Part shown: piece by piece, positions 1-8,461 of the stretch
Layout: every line of letters starts with the position of its first letter
Position numbering within the stretch: the first letter of the stretch is position 1
Assembly (NCBI GenBank): GCA_963729075.1
Contig: CAVSMU010000019.1
Span: 1 to 64,000 of the forward strand
Direction of reading: 5' to 3'
Source: WHSW01 sp963729075
Lineage (GTDB): Bacteria > Actinomycetota > Thermoleophilia > Solirubrobacterales > 70-9
DNA length: 64,000 nt
Notes under the pieces: generated by a model
Seen by the model: only the letters and a program-made list of their open reading frames with translations
Told to the model about the DNA's origin: nothing
Database searches by the model: none
Made by a program: the position numbers and the translations under genes

Positions 1-500
1 CGCTCGGACCTCACCCCCCAGGTACTTCTCGGTGTGGACGTTCGCGTACGTTGCGCCCGCCCGAATCGCATCGACAAGCTCGTCGAACTCACCCGGGTCG
101 ATCCCCTGCGCGGCTGGGCCGATCACATCGTCGGGAACGATCGTCCCAGTGATCGTCGCCGGCTGCGCCGGGCACTCCTGTGTGCCCACAGGCCCGTTGC
201 CGAGGTTCGTGCACAGGAACACGCTGATGTCGGGCCGAACTGGCCCTCGGTCCCGAAATGGATGTGCGCCTGGTTGACAGGCGCCTCGAGATCCCGATAA
301 CTCAACCGATATGAGATTGACGTCTTGTCGAGACGGGCCTCGAACTCGCCCTGTCCAGGGGTCGAGAGGGCGAGCGGCGCCTCCTCGTACCCGCTGAGTT
401 GCTCCCGGATGTTGTTGCCGCCGCCGGCCACAGCCACCGTGGCGGCAACCGCGACCGAGACCACCGCGACCGCGGCGGCCAACTTGACGCGTCCGTTCAT
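1..500 (-). CDS. Exported CHRD-domain protein, 3' end cut by window, apparent frameshift
   Basis: The ATG at 500 is chosen because GGAGGAGGT sits four bases upstream. The product opens with a signal-like segment (KLAAAVAVVSVAVAATVAVAG) and continues into a CHRD domain with the diagnostic AHIHFG. The frame is lost near position 233. In the other reverse frame the domain resumes (ISVFLCTNLGNGPVGTQEC, then GATYANVHTEKYLGGE) and runs open off the left edge. One missing C in a CCC run at 232-234 would restore the frame, so a sequencing error or a recent mutation is likely. CHRD domains occur in secreted or surface proteins; the molecular role is unknown. Confidence 0.75.
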
Positions 501-548
501 CGCTACCTCCTCCCAATCGTGCATTCGAATTCAAAATGCACGCGTTCG

Positions 549-1601
549 TCAACCGGACCTACGCGCGGCGACGCCACTTGGATTGCCTGTGCCGGTCCTC
601 TCGTTGCTCAGCCGGAAAGGCGCGAGGGCGCGTGACTGGCTCGGACGCCCGGGATCGAGGCCGCGTCGCTCCGCGGGAGCGGTTGACGCGTAGGCGGCCA
701 CGAAGCCCTGGCGCCAGCTCGGGTAGCGCAGCTCCCAGCCCAGCTCGCGCTTGGCCTTCGCATTCGAGGCGCCGCGGGACTCGGTCCCCATCATCACCAG
801 CGCTTCGCCCGCGACCAGCCGCGCCAGCCAGCGGGGAAAGCGTCGGGGCGGCTTGGCGCCGAGAACCTCCGCGACCACCGGCAGCCACTCGCGCACGGGG
901 GCGGGCTCGTCGTCCACGACGTTGTAGACGCCGCGTTCGCCGCGCTCGAGCGCGAGCACGGTCGCCGCGGCGGCGTCGTCGAGGTGGATCCACGACGAGA
1001 CCCCGCCGCCCTTGCCGACGATCGGGAACTGCCGCTTGCGCACCGGCTCGACGAGCCCGTCGTTGGAAGCGCCGTAGAAGACGCCGTAGCGAAGCGCGAT
1101 CCCGCCGGCCTCGGTGACCGCCTCTTCGAGGTGGCGCAGCGCGGCGAGCGTCTCGCGCATGGCCGGTACCGGCCTGGGGTCGAGCGGGTCGTCCTCGCTC
1201 TTGACCGGCCCGCCGTCGCGCGCGTACCGGGCGCTGGCGTAGCTCTGGGCGACGAAGCGGCGCACGCCCGCCTCGCCCGCGGCGGCCAGCAGCGCGTCGG
1301 TGCCCTCCGTCCGAAGTCGGTTGGTCTGCGCGAAGCTGCGATCGAAATGCTTGAAGTCGCGCAGATTCGCCAGGGCGGTCGCCTGATGGACGATCGCCTC
1401 CGGCTCGGAAGCGAGGACGGCCTTGTGAACGGCACCCGCGTCGAGCAGATCGAGCGCGATCGGCTTCGCCCCGAGCGCCCGTACGCGCTTGGCACCCGCG
1501 GGCGACGTGGAGGTGCCGATCACCTCATGCCCTGCGTCGATCAGCCGGGGGACGAGCCGGGTTCCGATCGCCCCGCTGGCTCCTGTAACGAAGACTCGCA
1601 T
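549..1601 (-). CDS. NAD(P)-dependent epimerase/dehydratase (extended SDR)
   Basis: 350 residues. The N-terminal Rossmann motif TGASGAIG is followed by an extended-SDR fold ending near GWELRYPSWRQGF (about residue 305). The last 45 residues are basic and low in complexity and may not be conserved. The start has a good ribosome site (AAAGGAG, six bases before ATG). It is divergent from the ECF41-type sigma factor at 1679. Epimerases, oxidoreductases and carboxymuconolactone decarboxylases are the known genomic partners of ECF41 sigma factors, and the gene carries the same upstream box as the sigma gene, so it is probably a target. Substrate unknown. Confidence 0.85.
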   Translation of the reverse strand: MRVFVTGASGAIGTRLVPRLIDAGHEVIGTSTSPAGAKRVRALGAKPIALDLLDAGAVHKAVLASEPEAIVHQATALANLRDFKHFDRSFAQTNRLRTEGTDALLAAAGEAGVRRFVAQSYASARYARDGGPVKSEDDPLDPRPVPAMRETLAALRHLEEAVTEAGGIALRYGVFYGASNDGLVEPVRKRQFPIVGKGGGVSSWIHLDDAAAATVLALERGERGVYNVVDDEPAPVREWLPVVAEVLGAKPPRRFPRWLARLVAGEALVMMGTESRGASNAKAKRELGWELRYPSWRQGFVAAYASTAPAERRGLDPGRPSQSRALAPFRLSNERTGTGNPSGVAARRSG

Positions 1602-1614
1602 GATGTCTCCTTTC

Positions 1615-1641
1615 GGTCACATCGACTCGATCTCAGGGGTC
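1615..1641 (+). promoter_or_regulatory. Putative ECF41-type promoter for the sigma gene
   Basis: GGTCACA (1615-1621), sixteen bases, then GGTC (1638-1641), upstream of the sigma gene at 1679. It is the exact mirror image of the box on the other strand (dyad centre at 1646). It resembles the published ECF41 consensus (TGTCACA ... CGTC, from memory; the spacer should be checked). Autoregulation is inferred. Confidence 0.6.
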
Positions 1642-1650
1642 TGGTGCTAT

Positions 1651-1677
1651 GACCCGACGCGACGGAGGAATGTGACC
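1651..1677 (-). promoter_or_regulatory. Putative ECF41-type promoter for the epimerase gene
   Basis: On the reverse strand GGTCACA (1677-1671), sixteen bases, GGTC (1654-1651), upstream of the epimerase at 1601. The two -10-like elements face each other about ten bases apart, so the two promoters could not be occupied together. Confidence 0.6.
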
Positions 1678-1678
1678 G

Positions 1679-2557
1679 ATGAATGAGCGAGACTGGCTGG
1701 CGGAGCGCTTCGAGGAGCATCGGCTCCGCTTGCGAGCCGTGGCCTATCGCATGCTCGGCTCGCTGAGCGAGGCCGACGACGCCGTCCAGGAGGCCTGGGT
1801 GCGGCTCAGCCGCTCGGATGCCGACGAGATCGAGAACCTCGGCGGCTGGCTGACGACGGTGGTCGGACGCGTGTCGCTGAACATGCTGCGCTCACGCCGG
1901 ACGCGACGCGAGGAGCCGCTCGACGCGGTGCATGTGCCGGAGCCCATCGTCGACCGCGTCGACGGCACCGACCCGGAGCACGAGGCTCTGCTGGCGGACT
2001 CGGTCGGCCTGGCGCTGCTCGTCGTGCTCGAGACGCTGTCTCCGCCCGAGCGGCTCGCGTTCGTGCTCCACGACATCTTCGCCGTGCCCTTCGATGAGAT
2101 CGCGCCGATCGTCGACCGCTCCCCCGAGGCGGCTCGCCAGCTGGCGAGCCGCGCCCGCCGCCGCGTGCGGGCTGAGAACACCGTCCCCGACACCGACCCC
2201 GACGCTCAGCGAGAGGTCGTCGAGGCGTTCCTCGCGGCCGCGCGCGACGGGGACTTCGACCGATTGGTCGGGGTTCTCGACCCCGATGTGGTCCTCAGAG
2301 CCGACCTCGGCGCAGCGGGATCGCGCGAAGTCCGGGGCGCGGCCGCGGTCATCGGCCAGGCGATGTTCTACTCGCAGCTCGGGCTCGTCATGAAGCCGGC
2401 GCTGATCAACGGCGCGGCGGGAGTGGTAACGACGCGGGACGGCCGGCCCTTCTCGGTCGGAGCGTTCACGGTACGAGGCGGAAGAATCGTCGAGATGGAC
2501 TGGCTCGCGGACCCCGCCCGCCTGCGCGAGCTCGATCTGACGATCCTCGACGATTGA
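1679..2557 (+). CDS. sigJ: ECF41-family RNA polymerase sigma factor with SnoaL-like C-terminal domain
   Basis: 292 residues. Region 2 (about 8-75, AYRMLGSLSEADDAVQEAW) is followed by region 4 (about 115-165, SPPERLAFVLHD ... RSPEAARQLASRARRRV). A fused SnoaL/NTF2-like domain (about 175-290) ends in WLADPARLREL, resembling the conserved NPDKL-type motif of ECF41. In this group the C-terminal domain modulates activity in place of an anti-sigma factor. No anti-sigma gene lies alongside, which fits. SD GGAGGA lies about ten bases before ATG. The upstream box suggests autoregulation. The inducing signal is unknown. Confidence 0.9.
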   Translation: MNERDWLAERFEEHRLRLRAVAYRMLGSLSEADDAVQEAWVRLSRSDADEIENLGGWLTTVVGRVSLNMLRSRRTRREEPLDAVHVPEPIVDRVDGTDPEHEALLADSVGLALLVVLETLSPPERLAFVLHDIFAVPFDEIAPIVDRSPEAARQLASRARRRVRAENTVPDTDPDAQREVVEAFLAAARDGDFDRLVGVLDPDVVLRADLGAAGSREVRGAAAVIGQAMFYSQLGLVMKPALINGAAGVVTTRDGRPFSVGAFTVRGGRIVEMDWLADPARLRELDLTILDD

Positions 2558-2570
2558 CCGCTGGGGCCGC

Positions 2571-2597
2571 GGTCACAGGAGCGTCGGACCGCGGGTC
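2571..2597 (+). promoter_or_regulatory. Third GGTCACA-N16-GGTC box, upstream of the two-domain gene at 2673
   Basis: GGTCACA (2571-2577), exactly sixteen bases, GGTC (2594-2597), about 75 bases before the start at 2673. Sequence and spacing equal the two boxes around 1646. It overlaps an 8-bp inverted repeat CCGCGGTC/GACCGCGG (2567-2594) that could also act as a hairpin just after the sigma gene stop. Confidence 0.6.
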
Positions 2598-2672
2598 TTA
2601 GGACCAGATGCAAGCCATCCGCCCGCGCTCGAGCCGGCCTGCGGACGAGCGGCGGGGAAAGGAGCCAAAGCC

Positions 2673-3827
2673 ATGACGACTGAGACACAGGCCCCGGCCG
2701 GCGCCCGCGACGGCTTCGTCACCTACGACGAGCTCAGCGGCCCGGACCTCGACGCTGCGCGCTGGAGCCCGGCGCGCCTGCCGCTGCCGACGGGCGGCGA
2801 GCACATCGCGCTGGACCCCAACGCCGAGCTGGCCGTGGGCGAGGGCGAGGTGCGAGTGACGATTCCGCGCTTCTCGCTGGCCCACAGCGCCAAATACCTG
2901 ATCTTCTCGACGCGCCAGTTCGAGCTGCCGCCGGATCGGCCCGCGACGTTCGCCGTCGACATGGCGGTCAAGAACATCGACGGCGAACCGGGGGACTACC
3001 GTCGTGGAATGGCCTCCTTCGCCGTCTTCGACCTCGAGGTGAGCAAGCGCGTGTTCGCCGTCGACGGCACCTCCACCCGCGTGTTCGCGATGCACGAGCA
3101 GGTGGGCGTGTTCGGCGGCGGAGCGGGCGAGCCCTTCTATCACGTGGTCGAGTCGCCGTACGAGGACTTCGACGACGACTTCACCCGGCTCCGGGCGTGC
3201 GAGATCACGCTCGACCGGAGCAACTCGACCGCGACCTGGCGCGTCGACGGCCAGAAGGTGTACGACGCCCACACCTTCATCCCCGAACGCGCTCAGATCG
3301 GGTTCGGGATCTGGACGATGCTGCCGGACCGGGACGGTCGCAGTCGCTCGCTCGACGGGCAGGGCCTGACCGCGCGGTGGCGCGGGTTCCGTGTACGCCT
3401 CGGGGATGAGAGGCTGACGAGCGTGGCCCAGCCGAAGCAGATCGTCATCCGCTTGATCGAGGAGGTCATGAACGGCGGTGACCTCGAGGTGATCGAGCAG
3501 CTGTTCTCCCCGGAGATGGCAGCTCCGGCCAAGGGATGGATCGTGCCCTTCCGCGAGTCCTTCCCGGACGCCGAGATGAAGATCGTCGAGCTCGTGGCCG
3601 AGGGCGAGAAGGTCGCGGGGCGCTTCCGGTGCTCCGGGACGAATCTGGGCGAATGGCGTGGCAAGCCGCCGACCGGCCGCCGCTTCGAGGACGTCGACGA
3701 GGTCTACTTCTTCCGCGTCGTGGACGGTCTGATCGTGGAGGCGTGGGGCCTCGAGGACACGATCGACCGGCTGCGCCAGCTTCGGCAGGACAACGAGCAG
3801 GACCCGGAGGCGAGTCCGGGCGTGTGA
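2673..3827 (+). CDS. DUF6081-like domain fused to a SnoaL-like domain
   Basis: 384 residues. The N-terminal part (about 10-245) is a beta-rich, lectin/glucanase-like fold that I assign tentatively to DUF6081 (SKRVFAVDGTSTRVFAMHEQ region). The C-terminal part (about 255-370) is a SnoaL/polyketide-cyclase-type ester cyclase domain (VIRLIEEVMNGGDLEVIEQLF ... EDTIDRLRQL). The start has AAAGGAG at good spacing. No signal peptide is seen, so it is probably cytoplasmic. It follows the sigma gene on the same strand and has its own copy of the presumed sigma box. Ligand and reaction are unknown. Confidence 0.75.
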   Translation: MTTETQAPAGARDGFVTYDELSGPDLDAARWSPARLPLPTGGEHIALDPNAELAVGEGEVRVTIPRFSLAHSAKYLIFSTRQFELPPDRPATFAVDMAVKNIDGEPGDYRRGMASFAVFDLEVSKRVFAVDGTSTRVFAMHEQVGVFGGGAGEPFYHVVESPYEDFDDDFTRLRACEITLDRSNSTATWRVDGQKVYDAHTFIPERAQIGFGIWTMLPDRDGRSRSLDGQGLTARWRGFRVRLGDERLTSVAQPKQIVIRLIEEVMNGGDLEVIEQLFSPEMAAPAKGWIVPFRESFPDAEMKIVELVAEGEKVAGRFRCSGTNLGEWRGKPPTGRRFEDVDEVYFFRVVDGLIVEAWGLEDTIDRLRQLRQDNEQDPEASPGV

Positions 3828-3828
3828 C

Positions 3829-5730
3829 CTACCCCGTCGTGGCCGCCACCCGCGCCCTTGCCCCCGCCGCGCGGACGGCCTGCGAGAGCGTGTCGATGTC
3901 GTAGGCGCCGTAATGGCGGCGTCCATTGATGAAGAACGTCGGCGTACCACTGACGCCGCTGAGGTCGGCGCCCTCGACGTCGTCGGCGATCTGGCCCGAG
4001 CCGCGACCGCGGCTGAGGTGGTCACTGAACCGGTCGAGGTCGAGGTCGAGGTCGTCGGCGTAGCCGATCAGGTCCGAGTCCTCGAGCGCGTCCTGATGGT
4101 GGAGGAGCTTGTCGTGCATCTCCCAGAACGCCCCCTGGTCGGCGGCCGCTTCCGCGGCCTCCGCTGCCCGCTGGGCGTGCTGGTGCACATCGTTCAGCGG
4201 CAGGTGGCGCCAGACGTAGCGGACGTCGGCGAAGTCACCCAGCAGCTCGCGCACGATCGGCTCGGCGCGACCGCAGTACGGACACTCGAAATCGCCGTAC
4301 TCGACCACCGTGACGGCCGACTCGCGCGGGCCGCGAATGTGGTCTCGGTCCGGGTCGACGGGCGCTGCGAGGTCGCTGAGCAGGTTCGGCGCGCCGAGCA
4401 GGGCGCGCTCGCGCCGTTCCTTCGGCATCAGGTCGGTCGCCCGCAAGGTCACCCAGGTCAGCACCGCCGCGCCCCCGGCGGCGCCGAGGATCCCGAGCTT
4501 CGCCTCTTCGAGGTCCTGGCCGGTGAAGGCAAGGGCCGCGATCAGAAGGGCGACGGTGAAGCCGATTCCGGCGATGGTGCCGCCGGCGGTGACAGCCGCC
4601 CAGCCGACCGGTGGTCGCAGCCGACCGCGGCTGAGCCGGGTCACCAGCCATGACGTGCCCAGGATTCCGACCGGCTTTCCGAGGACGTACCCGAACACGA
4701 TCCCGAGCGTGATCGGGGAGCTCAGCGCGCGCTCGAGGAAGGCGCCGTCGATGGCAATCCCGGCGTTCGCGAGCGCGAACAGCGGCACGATCACGTAGCT
4801 GGTCCACGGGTGATACAGCTGCGCAAGCCGCTCGTTGACCGAGATGGATGTTCGGATCGCCTGCCGGGCCGAGCGCTCGAGCTCGGGGGTCGGCTGCTCG
4901 CGAAACTCCCGGAAGCGCTCGACCGCGCGGTCGAGGTCAGAGCCCCTGGCGGGATACGCGTACGCCAGCAGGCCCATCGCCAGGCCGACGATCACCGGTT
5001 CGACACCGGACTCGAGCAACGCCACCCAGGTCGCGATGCCGAGCAGGAAGTACACGAAGCCGGGGGCGCCGAGCCTGAGCGCCCGGATGACGACGATGGT
5101 CGCGAAGAGGGCCGCGGCGACGACCAGCGCCGACGCCGTGACACTTTCGGTGTAGACGGTGGCGATCACCACCAGCGCCAGCAGGTCGTCGACGACGACC
5201 ACGGTGAGGATGAAGGCCCGCAGGCGATCGGGGACCCGCGAGCCGAAGAGCGCCAGGAGGCCAAGCGCAAAGGCGGTGTCCGTGGACATCGCGATCCCCC
5301 ATCCCTTGGCCGACGACTCCCCGGCGTTGAACGCCATGTAGATCGCGATGGCCACGGCCATGCCCCCGAGCGCCGCGAGCAGGGGCAGCGTGAACCGGCG
5401 CCGCTCGCGCAGTTCGCCGAGGTCGAACTCGCGCCGGGCCTCGAGTCCGATGACGAAGAAGAAGAAGGTCATCAGCCCGCTGTTCACCCAGTGGCGCAGA
5501 TCGAGGTCGACCCCCCAGTCGCCGAGCTGGATCTGAAGCCGCGTTTCCCAGACGTCGGCATACGAGGACGAATCGACGTTGACCCAGAGGAGCGCGGCGA
5601 TCGTCGCCCCCAGAAGAACCGCGGCACCCCCGGTCTCGGTGCGAAGGAACTCGCGCAGCGGGATCGGCACACTCCGAACCCACGCCGTTCGCCGTGAGAA
5701 GGCTCCCTGTTCAGTATCCGGCGCAGTCAT
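3829..5730 (-). CDS. nhaA: Na+/H+ antiporter NhaA fused to a DsbA-like thioredoxin domain
   Basis: 633 residues, against about 390 for plain NhaA. Residues about 15-425 are a multi-pass NhaA with the ion-site aspartates in LTVVVVDDLLAL and the STDTAFALGLLALFG helix. Residues about 440-630 are a DsbA-type domain with ECPYC (Cys483/Cys486) and the cis-proline loop SGTPTFFING. NhaA exchanges sodium for protons at the inner membrane. The appended oxidoreductase domain suggests redox control or an extracytoplasmic thiol role, depending on topology. Similar fusions are known in actinobacteria. The gene is convergent with the gene ending at 3827, one base apart. Confidence 0.93.
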   Translation of the reverse strand: MTAPDTEQGAFSRRTAWVRSVPIPLREFLRTETGGAAVLLGATIAALLWVNVDSSSYADVWETRLQIQLGDWGVDLDLRHWVNSGLMTFFFFVIGLEARREFDLGELRERRRFTLPLLAALGGMAVAIAIYMAFNAGESSAKGWGIAMSTDTAFALGLLALFGSRVPDRLRAFILTVVVVDDLLALVVIATVYTESVTASALVVAAALFATIVVIRALRLGAPGFVYFLLGIATWVALLESGVEPVIVGLAMGLLAYAYPARGSDLDRAVERFREFREQPTPELERSARQAIRTSISVNERLAQLYHPWTSYVIVPLFALANAGIAIDGAFLERALSSPITLGIVFGYVLGKPVGILGTSWLVTRLSRGRLRPPVGWAAVTAGGTIAGIGFTVALLIAALAFTGQDLEEAKLGILGAAGGAAVLTWVTLRATDLMPKERRERALLGAPNLLSDLAAPVDPDRDHIRGPRESAVTVVEYGDFECPYCGRAEPIVRELLGDFADVRYVWRHLPLNDVHQHAQRAAEAAEAAADQGAFWEMHDKLLHHQDALEDSDLIGYADDLDLDLDRFSDHLSRGRGSGQIADDVEGADLSGVSGTPTFFINGRRHYGAYDIDTLSQAVRAAGARARVAATTG

Positions 5731-5803
5731 CGCGGCCGCCTGACGTTAACCGCGCGGTGGATCGCCGCGCCGACCCGGTCCCACAGCGCCTAGCCTTGGA
5801 CCT

Positions 5804-7150
5804 GTGACCGCACCCCCCACCACACCCGACGACCTCGACGCCTGGCGCAGCCTTCCGATCGCCCAGCAGCCGGACTGGCCGGACGACCGACAGGTAGCGG
5901 CGGCGACCGCCGAGCTTGCCAAGCAGCCGCCGCTGGTCTTCGCCGGCGAGTGCGACCAGCTCAAGGAGCGCCTCGGCGCCGTGGCGCAGGGCGACGCGTT
6001 CCTCCTGCAGGGCGGCGACTGCGCGGAGACCTTCGCCGGGTCGACGGCCGATGCCGTGCGCAACAAGCTCAAGACGCTCCTGCAGATGGCGGTGGTGCTC
6101 ACGTACGCGGCAAGCGTCCCGGTGGTGAAGGTCGGCCGGATGGCGGGGCAGTTCGCGAAGCCGAGATCGCTCCCCACCGAGTCGCGCGACGGAACCGAGC
6201 TGCCCGCCTACCGCGGCGAGGCCGTCAACGGCTTCGACTTCACGCCGGAGGCGCGCCGACCGAACCCGTCGCGGCTGCTCGACGCATACAACTGCTCGGC
6301 GGTCACCCTGAACCTGTGCCGCGCGTTCACGAACGGCGGCTACGCCGACCTGCACGAGGTCCACGCGTGGAATCAGGACTTCGTCGCCGAGAGCCCGGCA
6401 GGGCAGCGATACGAGCGCCTCGCGGGCGAGATCGACCGAGCGCTGTCGTTCATGAAGGCGTGCGGCGCCGACCCCGAGGAGCTCCACGGAGTCGAGTTCT
6501 ACTCCAGCCACGAGGGACTACTGCTCGAGTACGAGCGTGCGCTGACCCGCACCGACAGCCGAAGCGGCCTGCCCTACGACCTCTCGGCGCACCTGCTGTG
6601 GATCGGCGAGCGGACGCGGGACCTGTCAGGCGCCCACGTCGAGTTCTTCAGCCACGTCCGCAACCCGATCGGCGTCAAGCTCGGCCCGACGACCTCGCCC
6701 GCCGACGCCGTCGGGTTGATCGAGCGCCTCAACCCCGATCACGAGCCCGGGCGGCTCACCTTCATCACCCGGCTCGGCGCGGGGAGGGTCCGCGACGTCC
6801 TGCCGCCACTCGTGGAGGAGGTCAGGCGGCTCGGCGCGCCAGTCGGCTGGGTGTGCGATCCGATGCATGGAAACACGTTCGAGGCGCCCAGCGGACACAA
6901 GACCCGCCGTTTCGACCACGTCCTCGACGAGGTCGCGGGGTTCTTCGAGGTTCACCGCGGGCTGGGCACCCATCCGGGCGGCATCCACGTCGAGTTCACG
7001 GGCGACGACGTGACCGAGTGCATCGGCGAGGAGGTGATCGAGGACGACCTGCACGAGCGCTACGAGACCGCCTGCGACCCCCGGCTCAACCGGCGCCAGT
7101 CGCTCGATCTGGCGTTCACCGTCGCCGAGATGTATCGGCTCCAGCACTGA
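5804..7150 (+). CDS. aroG: Class II 3-deoxy-D-arabino-heptulosonate-7-phosphate synthase
   Basis: 448 residues, usual for the class II (plant/actinobacterial) type. It condenses phosphoenolpyruvate and erythrose 4-phosphate, the first step of the shikimate pathway. Visible motifs are LLQGGDCAE with the metal-ligand cysteine, GRMAGQFAKPRS, WVCDPMHGN and HVEFTGDDVTEC. The start is GTG at 5804. The gene stands alone, divergent from nhaA, with no other aromatic-pathway gene nearby. Confidence 0.96.
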   Translation: MTAPPTTPDDLDAWRSLPIAQQPDWPDDRQVAAATAELAKQPPLVFAGECDQLKERLGAVAQGDAFLLQGGDCAETFAGSTADAVRNKLKTLLQMAVVLTYAASVPVVKVGRMAGQFAKPRSLPTESRDGTELPAYRGEAVNGFDFTPEARRPNPSRLLDAYNCSAVTLNLCRAFTNGGYADLHEVHAWNQDFVAESPAGQRYERLAGEIDRALSFMKACGADPEELHGVEFYSSHEGLLLEYERALTRTDSRSGLPYDLSAHLLWIGERTRDLSGAHVEFFSHVRNPIGVKLGPTTSPADAVGLIERLNPDHEPGRLTFITRLGAGRVRDVLPPLVEEVRRLGAPVGWVCDPMHGNTFEAPSGHKTRRFDHVLDEVAGFFEVHRGLGTHPGGIHVEFTGDDVTECIGEEVIEDDLHERYETACDPRLNRRQSLDLAFTVAEMYRLQH

Positions 7151-7178
7151 GCTCCGCCGAGCCGAGTGGCGGCGAAGA

Positions 7179-7601
7179 CTACTCGGGCGGTCCGCCCGCG
7201 AGGGCCTGCTCACGGTCGGAGTAGACCTTGAAGCGCACGAGTTGCCCGTCGCTGAACGTGCACTCGTGCGCGGTCCGGCGCTCCACCGGAACACCGCTTC
7301 CCACTCCCGTCGCGACGGCGCGCACGAACACGAGCACCCGCTCGGGCGCGAGCTCGACGAACCGCTCCGGCTCGAACTGCAACCCCTCCCACGGCCAGTT
7401 CGAGGCGATCCGGCGGACCCCGTCGACCCCTCTCACCACCGGCCCATCGGGATAGGCGTCGGTGAAGTCGAACTCCGTGTCGGGGCCCGAGAACTCGGCC
7501 AGCGCGACGAGCAGGTCCGGGTCGAGGCGCAGCGTGCGGCAGTAGATCCCACGGACGATCTCGAGGGCCTCCTCCGCCATCGGATCTACGCTAGCCGTCA
7601 T
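7179..7601 (-). CDS. SnoaL/NTF2-like protein
   Basis: About 140 residues with an NTF2-like fold: an N-terminal helix (EALEIVRGIY), then alternating strands (VRRIASNWPWEGLQFEPERF, VLVFVRAVATG) and KVYSDREQAL near the end. These folds serve as small isomerases, cyclases or binding modules, and nothing here fixes the ligand. Starts at GTG 7616, ATG 7601 and ATG 7580 all have weak ribosome sites; 7601 is a compromise. It is divergent from the hydrolase at 7626 with only about 25 bases between them. Confidence 0.7.
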   Translation of the reverse strand: MTASVDPMAEEALEIVRGIYCRTLRLDPDLLVALAEFSGPDTEFDFTDAYPDGPVVRGVDGVRRIASNWPWEGLQFEPERFVELAPERVLVFVRAVATGVGSGVPVERRTAHECTFSDGQLVRFKVYSDREQALAGGPPE

Positions 7602-7625
7602 GAGCCCGGCGTTCACGGCCGCCTG

Positions 7626-8345
7626 ATGGCGGAGGTGGGGATCCGCACCCCGAGCGGCGAGATGCCCGCGTACGTTTCAGCGCCGAGTGGCGCGGGGCCA
7701 TGGCCGGGGGTGGTCGTGATCCACGACGCCCTGGGCATGAGCCACGACTTACGAAGCCAGGCCGACTGGCTCGCCGGAGAGGGATATCTCGCCGTAGCGC
7801 CCGACCTCTACTACCGGGGGCGGCGGATCCGATGCATCCTCGCGTTCGCACGCGACTGGGAGCGGCCCCTCGGTGACCTCGATGCAGCCCGCGCCTGGTT
7901 GGCAGCGCGCGAGGACTGCACCGCCAGGATCGGGGTGATCGGCTTCTGCATGGGCGGTGGCTTCGCGCTGATGCTGGCGCCGCGCCGGGGGTTCGACGCC
8001 GTGAGCGTCAACTACGGTGGCCTCACCCCCGACTCCGAGCGCGGCCTTTCCAGGGCCTGTCCGATCGTCGCCAGCTACGGAGCCAGGGATCGGTGGCCCG
8101 GGGTCCGCGGCGTTCCCGATCGCCTCGAGCCGGCCCTCACCGCGGCTGGCATCGATCACGACATCAAGGTCTATCCCGGTGCGGGGCACGGCTTTCTCAA
8201 CGACCACGACCCCACGGAGCTCCCGCTCTGGGTCCGAGCCGTGGCGAAGCTGTCGGCGGCCGCCTATGACGAGGAATCGGCCCGGGACGCGCGTTCCCGG
8301 ATCGTTGCCTTCTTCGGCGCCCACCTCGGCGGGGCGGACCCCTGA
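7626..8345 (+). CDS. Dienelactone hydrolase family protein
   Basis: 239 residues. An alpha/beta hydrolase with the family's cysteine nucleophile in GVIGFCMGGGF, histidine in YPGAGHGFLN and an aspartate in ASYGARDRW. Family members open lactone rings such as 4-carboxymethylenebut-2-en-4-olide; the real substrate here is uncertain. Reading frame is open well upstream, but homology begins at the ATG at 7626 (MAEVGIRTPSGEMPAYV). No other gene of aromatic ring-cleavage is adjacent. Confidence 0.88.
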   Translation: MAEVGIRTPSGEMPAYVSAPSGAGPWPGVVVIHDALGMSHDLRSQADWLAGEGYLAVAPDLYYRGRRIRCILAFARDWERPLGDLDAARAWLAAREDCTARIGVIGFCMGGGFALMLAPRRGFDAVSVNYGGLTPDSERGLSRACPIVASYGARDRWPGVRGVPDRLEPALTAAGIDHDIKVYPGAGHGFLNDHDPTELPLWVRAVAKLSAAAYDEESARDARSRIVAFFGAHLGGADP

Positions 8346-8461
8346 GCGGCGCAACCTCGCGCATCTTCACGGGTTGAGTACCGATGGATGGTGCGCGACG
8401 AGGCCATGGTCCTCAACGGACTGGGGGGTTCGCGCCGGTGAACCAGGGGCAGAGGGGTGTA

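Noticed and set aside
4810..5697. Long forward open frame antisense to nhaA
   Set aside because: Arg/Asp/Gly-rich shadow typical of third-position GC bias; the reverse frame is a clear NhaA.
7180..7196. Hairpin CGGGCGG-T-CCGCCCG after the DAHP synthase gene
   Set aside because: The loop is effectively too small and it lies inside the convergent coding region; chance pairing in GC-rich DNA is likely.
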